Shown here piece after piece: positions 37,900 to 40,459 of a stretch of DNA of 40,459 nt. The position numbers and the translations under genes are program-made. This stretch comes from Actinophytocola sp036402745 (GTDB taxonomy: Bacteria; Actinomycetota; Actinomycetes; Mycobacteriales; Pseudonocardiaceae). Location of the stretch: NCBI RefSeq assembly GCF_036402745.1, contig NZ_DASWSJ010000173.1, forward strand, positions 1 to 40,459, given 5' to 3'. The notes under the pieces were generated by a model that was not told where the DNA came from, did not search any database, and worked only from the letters and a program-made list of their open reading frames with translations. How positions within the stretch are numbered: the stretch's first letter is position 1; each line of letters opens with the position of its first letter.

Positions 37900-38481
37900 T
37901 CAGTCGCCGCTGAAGCGTTGCTCGCGCCAGGGGTCGCCGTAGTTGTGGTAGCCGTGCCGCTCGTACCAGCCGGGCTGGTCCCGGTGGCTGAGCGTGATGC
38001 CGCGGACCCACCGGACGCTCTTCCACAGGTAGAGGTGCGGTACGAGCAGCCGGGCGGGGCCGCCCTGCTCGGGGGTCAGGTCCTGGCCGTCGAACGCGTG
38101 GACCAGCCAGGTCGGCATCTCGAGCAGGTCCTCCAGCGGCAGGTTCGTCGTGTAGCCCCCGTAGCTGTCCACGACGGCGTGGTCGGCGGTGGTCCGGACG
38201 CCGTCGAAGAGGGTGGCGACCGGCACGCCGGTCCAGCGCGTGTCGACCACCGACCAGCCGTGGACGCAGTGCAGGTCGACGGTGACCTGCTCGCTGGGCA
38301 GCGCGCGGATCGCGGCCCAGTCCCACCGGCGCACGCCGCCGTCCTCGGTGATGAGCGAGAGCTCCCACTCGGCGGGCCCGATCCGCGGCGGCGGCTCGGG
38401 TCCGACCGTGGGTAGGTCCGCGATGAGCACCTGCCCGGGCGGGAGGTCGGCGGTGCCCGGCCGGCCCGGGGTCGCGGGCAT
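37900..38481 (-). CDS. Molybdopterin-dependent (sulfite-oxidase-like) oxidoreductase
   Basis: This 193-residue protein is an oxidoreductase molybdopterin-binding domain without heme or dimerisation domain. Cys72 in VTVDLHCVHGWSVVD is the expected molybdenum ligand. DTRWTGVPVATLFDGV, VVDSYGGYTTNLPLEDL and LLVPHLYLWKSVRWVRGI follow family order. It lacks a signal peptide, so it is probably cytoplasmic. Reactions of such short members are poorly known. ATG at 38481 overlaps the upstream stop by one base (TGATG), so translation is coupled. It lies between two alpha/beta hydrolase genes in one operon. Confidence 0.9.
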   Translation of the reverse strand: MPATPGRPGTADLPPGQVLIADLPTVGPEPPPRIGPAEWELSLITEDGGVRRWDWAAIRALPSEQVTVDLHCVHGWSVVDTRWTGVPVATLFDGVRTTADHAVVDSYGGYTTNLPLEDLLEMPTWLVHAFDGQDLTPEQGGPARLLVPHLYLWKSVRWVRGITLSHRDQPGWYERHGYHNYGDPWREQRFSGD

Positions 38482-39311
38482 CAGGCGACGAAGTCGAGCA
38501 GCGCCGCGTTGACCTCGTCCGAGTGGGTCCAGCCGATGTTGTGCGGGCCGCCGGGGATCTCGACGAAGCGGACGTCCTTGAGCAGCGCCGCGAGCCGCCG
38601 CCCGGTGGCGTCGATGGGCAGGATGCGGTCCTCGTCGCCCTGCACCACGAGCGTGGGCACGTCGATCTTGGACACGTCGTCGCGGAAGTCGGTCAGCCAG
38701 GTGGAGACGCAGGCGAGTGTCGCGATGACCGACGCGCCCGCGGCGACGTTCCAGCTCAGCTGCCAGGCCTGGTCGCTGATCCGGGTGCCGCCCAGCTTGT
38801 CGACGTTGTAGAAGTCGTCGAGGAACGCCTTGAGGTAGGCGGGCCGGTCGGCGACGATCGCGGCCTCGATGCCGTCGAAGACGGCGCGGTCGACGCCCTC
38901 GGGGTTATCGTCGGTCTTCAGCAGGAACGGCGGGATCGGGGCGAGCAGAACGGCCTTGCGCACCCGCGCGGACCCGTGGGTGCCGAGGTAGCGGGTGACC
39001 TCGCCGGTCCCCATGGAGAAGCCGACGAGGGTGAGGTCCCGCAGGTCCAGGGTCTCGATGAGCGTGGTCAGGTCGGCGGTGAACGTGTCGTAGTCGTAGC
39101 CGCCGCTCGGTTGGCTCGAGTCGCCGAACCCGCGGCGGTCGTAGGTGATCACGCGGTGTCCGGCGGCCAGCAGGGGCGGCACCTGCTTCTCCCACGAGTG
39201 GCCGCTGAGCGGGTAGCCGTGGATGAGGAGGACCGGGCTGCCCGAGCCGAGGTCCTCGTAGTACAGCTCGATGTCGGCCGAGTTCTCCCGGCCGACGGTG
39301 ACGTGGGGCAT
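38481..39311 (-). CDS. Alpha/beta hydrolase, non-heme haloperoxidase-like
   Basis: This 276-residue hydrolase begins MPHVTVGRENSADIELYYED. LLIHGYPLSGHSW forms the oxyanion region, with GFGDSSQPSGGYDYDTFTADL. The nucleophile Ser99 is in VGFSMGTGEVTRYLG, a pattern of bacterial non-heme haloperoxidases and arylesterases. The acid is in QGDEDRILP and the base in PGGPHNIGWTH. Perhydrolysis or ester hydrolysis are possible; which one is not shown. ATG at 39311 follows GGAGGAGGG. It is the first gene of the operon and divergent from the LysR gene. Confidence 0.9.
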   Translation of the reverse strand: MPHVTVGRENSADIELYYEDLGSGSPVLLIHGYPLSGHSWEKQVPPLLAAGHRVITYDRRGFGDSSQPSGGYDYDTFTADLTTLIETLDLRDLTLVGFSMGTGEVTRYLGTHGSARVRKAVLLAPIPPFLLKTDDNPEGVDRAVFDGIEAAIVADRPAYLKAFLDDFYNVDKLGGTRISDQAWQLSWNVAAGASVIATLACVSTWLTDFRDDVSKIDVPTLVVQGDEDRILPIDATGRRLAALLKDVRFVEIPGGPHNIGWTHSDEVNAALLDFVA

Positions 39312-39350
39312 GACGCCCTCCTCCAGCTTGATGCGTGCCACCCCAGGCAA

Positions 39351-39411
39351 CACCCGGCCGGGTGGCCGCGTCCAAGACCCGTTTGGTGCCGATCGATAAC
39401 CCGGCTAGCGT
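39351..39411 (+). promoter_or_regulatory. LysR promoter and 14-bp palindrome in the divergent gap
   Basis: CACCCGGCCGGGTG (39351-39364) is a perfect palindrome between the LysR gene and the hydrolase operon. TTGGTG (39383-39388), 17 bp and TAGCGT (39406-39411) form the LysR promoter on the plus strand. LysR regulators commonly bind such divergent gaps; no exact T-N11-A motif stands out. Confidence 0.5.
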
Positions 39412-39429
39412 GGTCGGGGGAGGCAGGGT

Positions 39430-40404
39430 ATGGACCTCGACCTGCGGTTGGTGCGGTACTTCGTCGCCGTGGCCGACGAGCTGCACTTCGGGCGGGCAGC
39501 CGCCAGCCTCTACATCAGCCAGCCGGCGCTGTCCAAGCAGATCCGCAAGCTCGAGGAGCAGCTCGGCGCGCCGTTGCTCGTGCGGGACAGCCGGCATGTC
39601 ACGCTCACCGCGCGGGGGCAGCGCTTCCTGGACGAGGCCCGCACGCTGCTCTCGATCGCCGAGCGGATGCAGCAGGAGAACCAGCCCGGCGTCCTGCGCG
39701 TGGCGCACGTGTTCGAGCTCGCCACCAGCCGGATCGTCGTCGACGCGTACACCAGTGCCCGCAAGGACATCCAGCTGATCGAGAGCGCGCTGGACAGCGT
39801 GGGCCAGCTGCACGCGCTGCTGGACGGCCTGCTCGACGTCGCGATCATGCGGGTGACCCCGCAGATGCTGGCCGACCGGCCGAGCGGATGGCGGCATCGC
39901 CTGCTGCGTCTGGAGCCCATGCGCCTCGTCGGCCGCCCCGGCGACGTGCCGCGGGAGAGCGTGTCCCTGCACGAGCGCCCGATCGAGGTCTTCGCCGACG
40001 CGCGCGGCTCGGGCCTGTACAACGCGCACGGCGACTACCTGTCCGCGTTCGAGCGGCACACGGGCCTGAGGATGCGCTGGCTCGGCACGCCCGGCGCGTT
40101 CAGCCACTGCCTCGCCGCGCTGATGCGGGCGGAGGGCTCCGCGTTCCTCTTCGAGTCCGACAGCTACGCCGACAAGTACGCGGCCGCGGGCCTACCGGTC
40201 CACCAGCCGACCGAGCTGCACCCGCACTACCCCTGGTCCCTCGCCTGGCGTGACGAGCCCCCGGCCCGACCGGTCGCCGACTACCTCGACATCGCCCTCG
40301 AGACCGCCGACCGTCTCGACTGGCAACGGTTCTCCGCCCGGACGTCCGCGCCGGCCTGGCTGCCGGCCGACGACCCGGCGGCCCCGGAGCTCACGCGCCG
40401 GTGA
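39430..40404 (+). CDS. LysR-family transcriptional regulator
   Basis: This 324-residue LysR protein has an N-terminal winged helix (about 3-62): LVRYFVAVADELHFGRAAAS, then LYISQPALSKQIRKLEEQLGAPLL. An effector domain follows in the usual two-lobe layout (RVAHVFELATSRIVV to PVADYLDIALETADRL). ATG at 39430 follows GGGAGG at about 6 nt. It is divergent from the hydrolase-molybdenum-hydrolase operon starting at 39311, its probable target. The small-molecule effector is likely a substrate of that operon. The last about 55 bases of the window (40405-40459) hold no visible gene start. Confidence 0.92.
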   Translation: MDLDLRLVRYFVAVADELHFGRAAASLYISQPALSKQIRKLEEQLGAPLLVRDSRHVTLTARGQRFLDEARTLLSIAERMQQENQPGVLRVAHVFELATSRIVVDAYTSARKDIQLIESALDSVGQLHALLDGLLDVAIMRVTPQMLADRPSGWRHRLLRLEPMRLVGRPGDVPRESVSLHERPIEVFADARGSGLYNAHGDYLSAFERHTGLRMRWLGTPGAFSHCLAALMRAEGSAFLFESDSYADKYAAAGLPVHQPTELHPHYPWSLAWRDEPPARPVADYLDIALETADRLDWQRFSARTSAPAWLPADDPAAPELTRR

Positions 40405-40459
40405 GGGGCGCCGGCGTAGAAAGTCCGTAACCGCGGGGAAACGCGGCGTCCGTCTCGGG

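Noticed and set aside
1..40459. CRISPR arrays, tRNA or rRNA genes, insertion sequences
   Set aside because: No regularly spaced repeats, tRNA T-arm type sequence, transposase motifs or flanking target duplications were found by reading.

Overview
The window is high-GC actinomycete chromosome. Evidence: near-uniform G/C third codon positions, GTG and TTG starts, genes that look leaderless, and a gene set with a WhiB regulator, LAL-type LuxR regulator, two ROK regulators, GAF-ANTAR proteins, STAS/anti-sigma kinase genes and an F420-type LLM oxidoreductase. The style resembles Pseudonocardiaceae (Amycolatopsis-like), but no marker fixes the genus. I saw no tRNA, rRNA, CRISPR array, insertion sequence or prophage.

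Layout. 1-3350: the end of a TPR/Sel1-like gene, a decayed aminoglycoside phosphotransferase pseudogene, a ferredoxin-reductase-type flavoprotein with a tandem operator, about 660 bp of apparently gene-free sequence, and a small hypothetical gene. 3369-6595: a 44-residue secreted peptide gene with a duplicated TPGMTYN motif, divergent from a 939-residue LAL regulator. Three 11-bp-spaced heptamers lie between them. This is the most novel-looking locus. 6740-10714: LLM oxidoreductase, class A penicillin-binding protein and an SDR. 10772-15616: a heterodimeric ABC exporter with a translationally coupled DUF6817-like protein, controlled by a divergent TetR with a multi-half-site operator. 15741-17879: membrane acyltransferase with an SGNH domain. 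18045-20764: hydrolase remnant, Tat-exported sugar isomerase/epimerase-like protein and its divergent ROK regulator. 21054-25981: an NAD-dependent dehydrogenase, then a stress-signalling cluster (STAS, HATPase kinase, STAS, two convergent GAF-ANTAR proteins, WhiB). 26097-34653: a ROK regulator, a 1920-residue secreted multidomain carbohydrate-active protein and a coupled pair of membrane-anchored extracellular proteins. 34786-36976: TetR and a divergent 6-oxocamphor-hydrolase-like crotonase, plus a second crotonase. 37075-40404: an operon of two alpha/beta hydrolases flanking a molybdopterin oxidoreductase, divergent from a LysR regulator.

How the genes work together. The window is a chain of local regulator-target modules: regulators sit back-to-back with what they probably control, and palindromes overlap the promoters (14938-15007, 19457-19496, 34667-34717, 35389-35432, 39351-39411). 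Themes are extracellular carbohydrate handling, export and envelope work, sigma-factor or antitermination stress signalling, and small-molecule catabolism. Promoter and operator calls are read from sequence only and are inferences.
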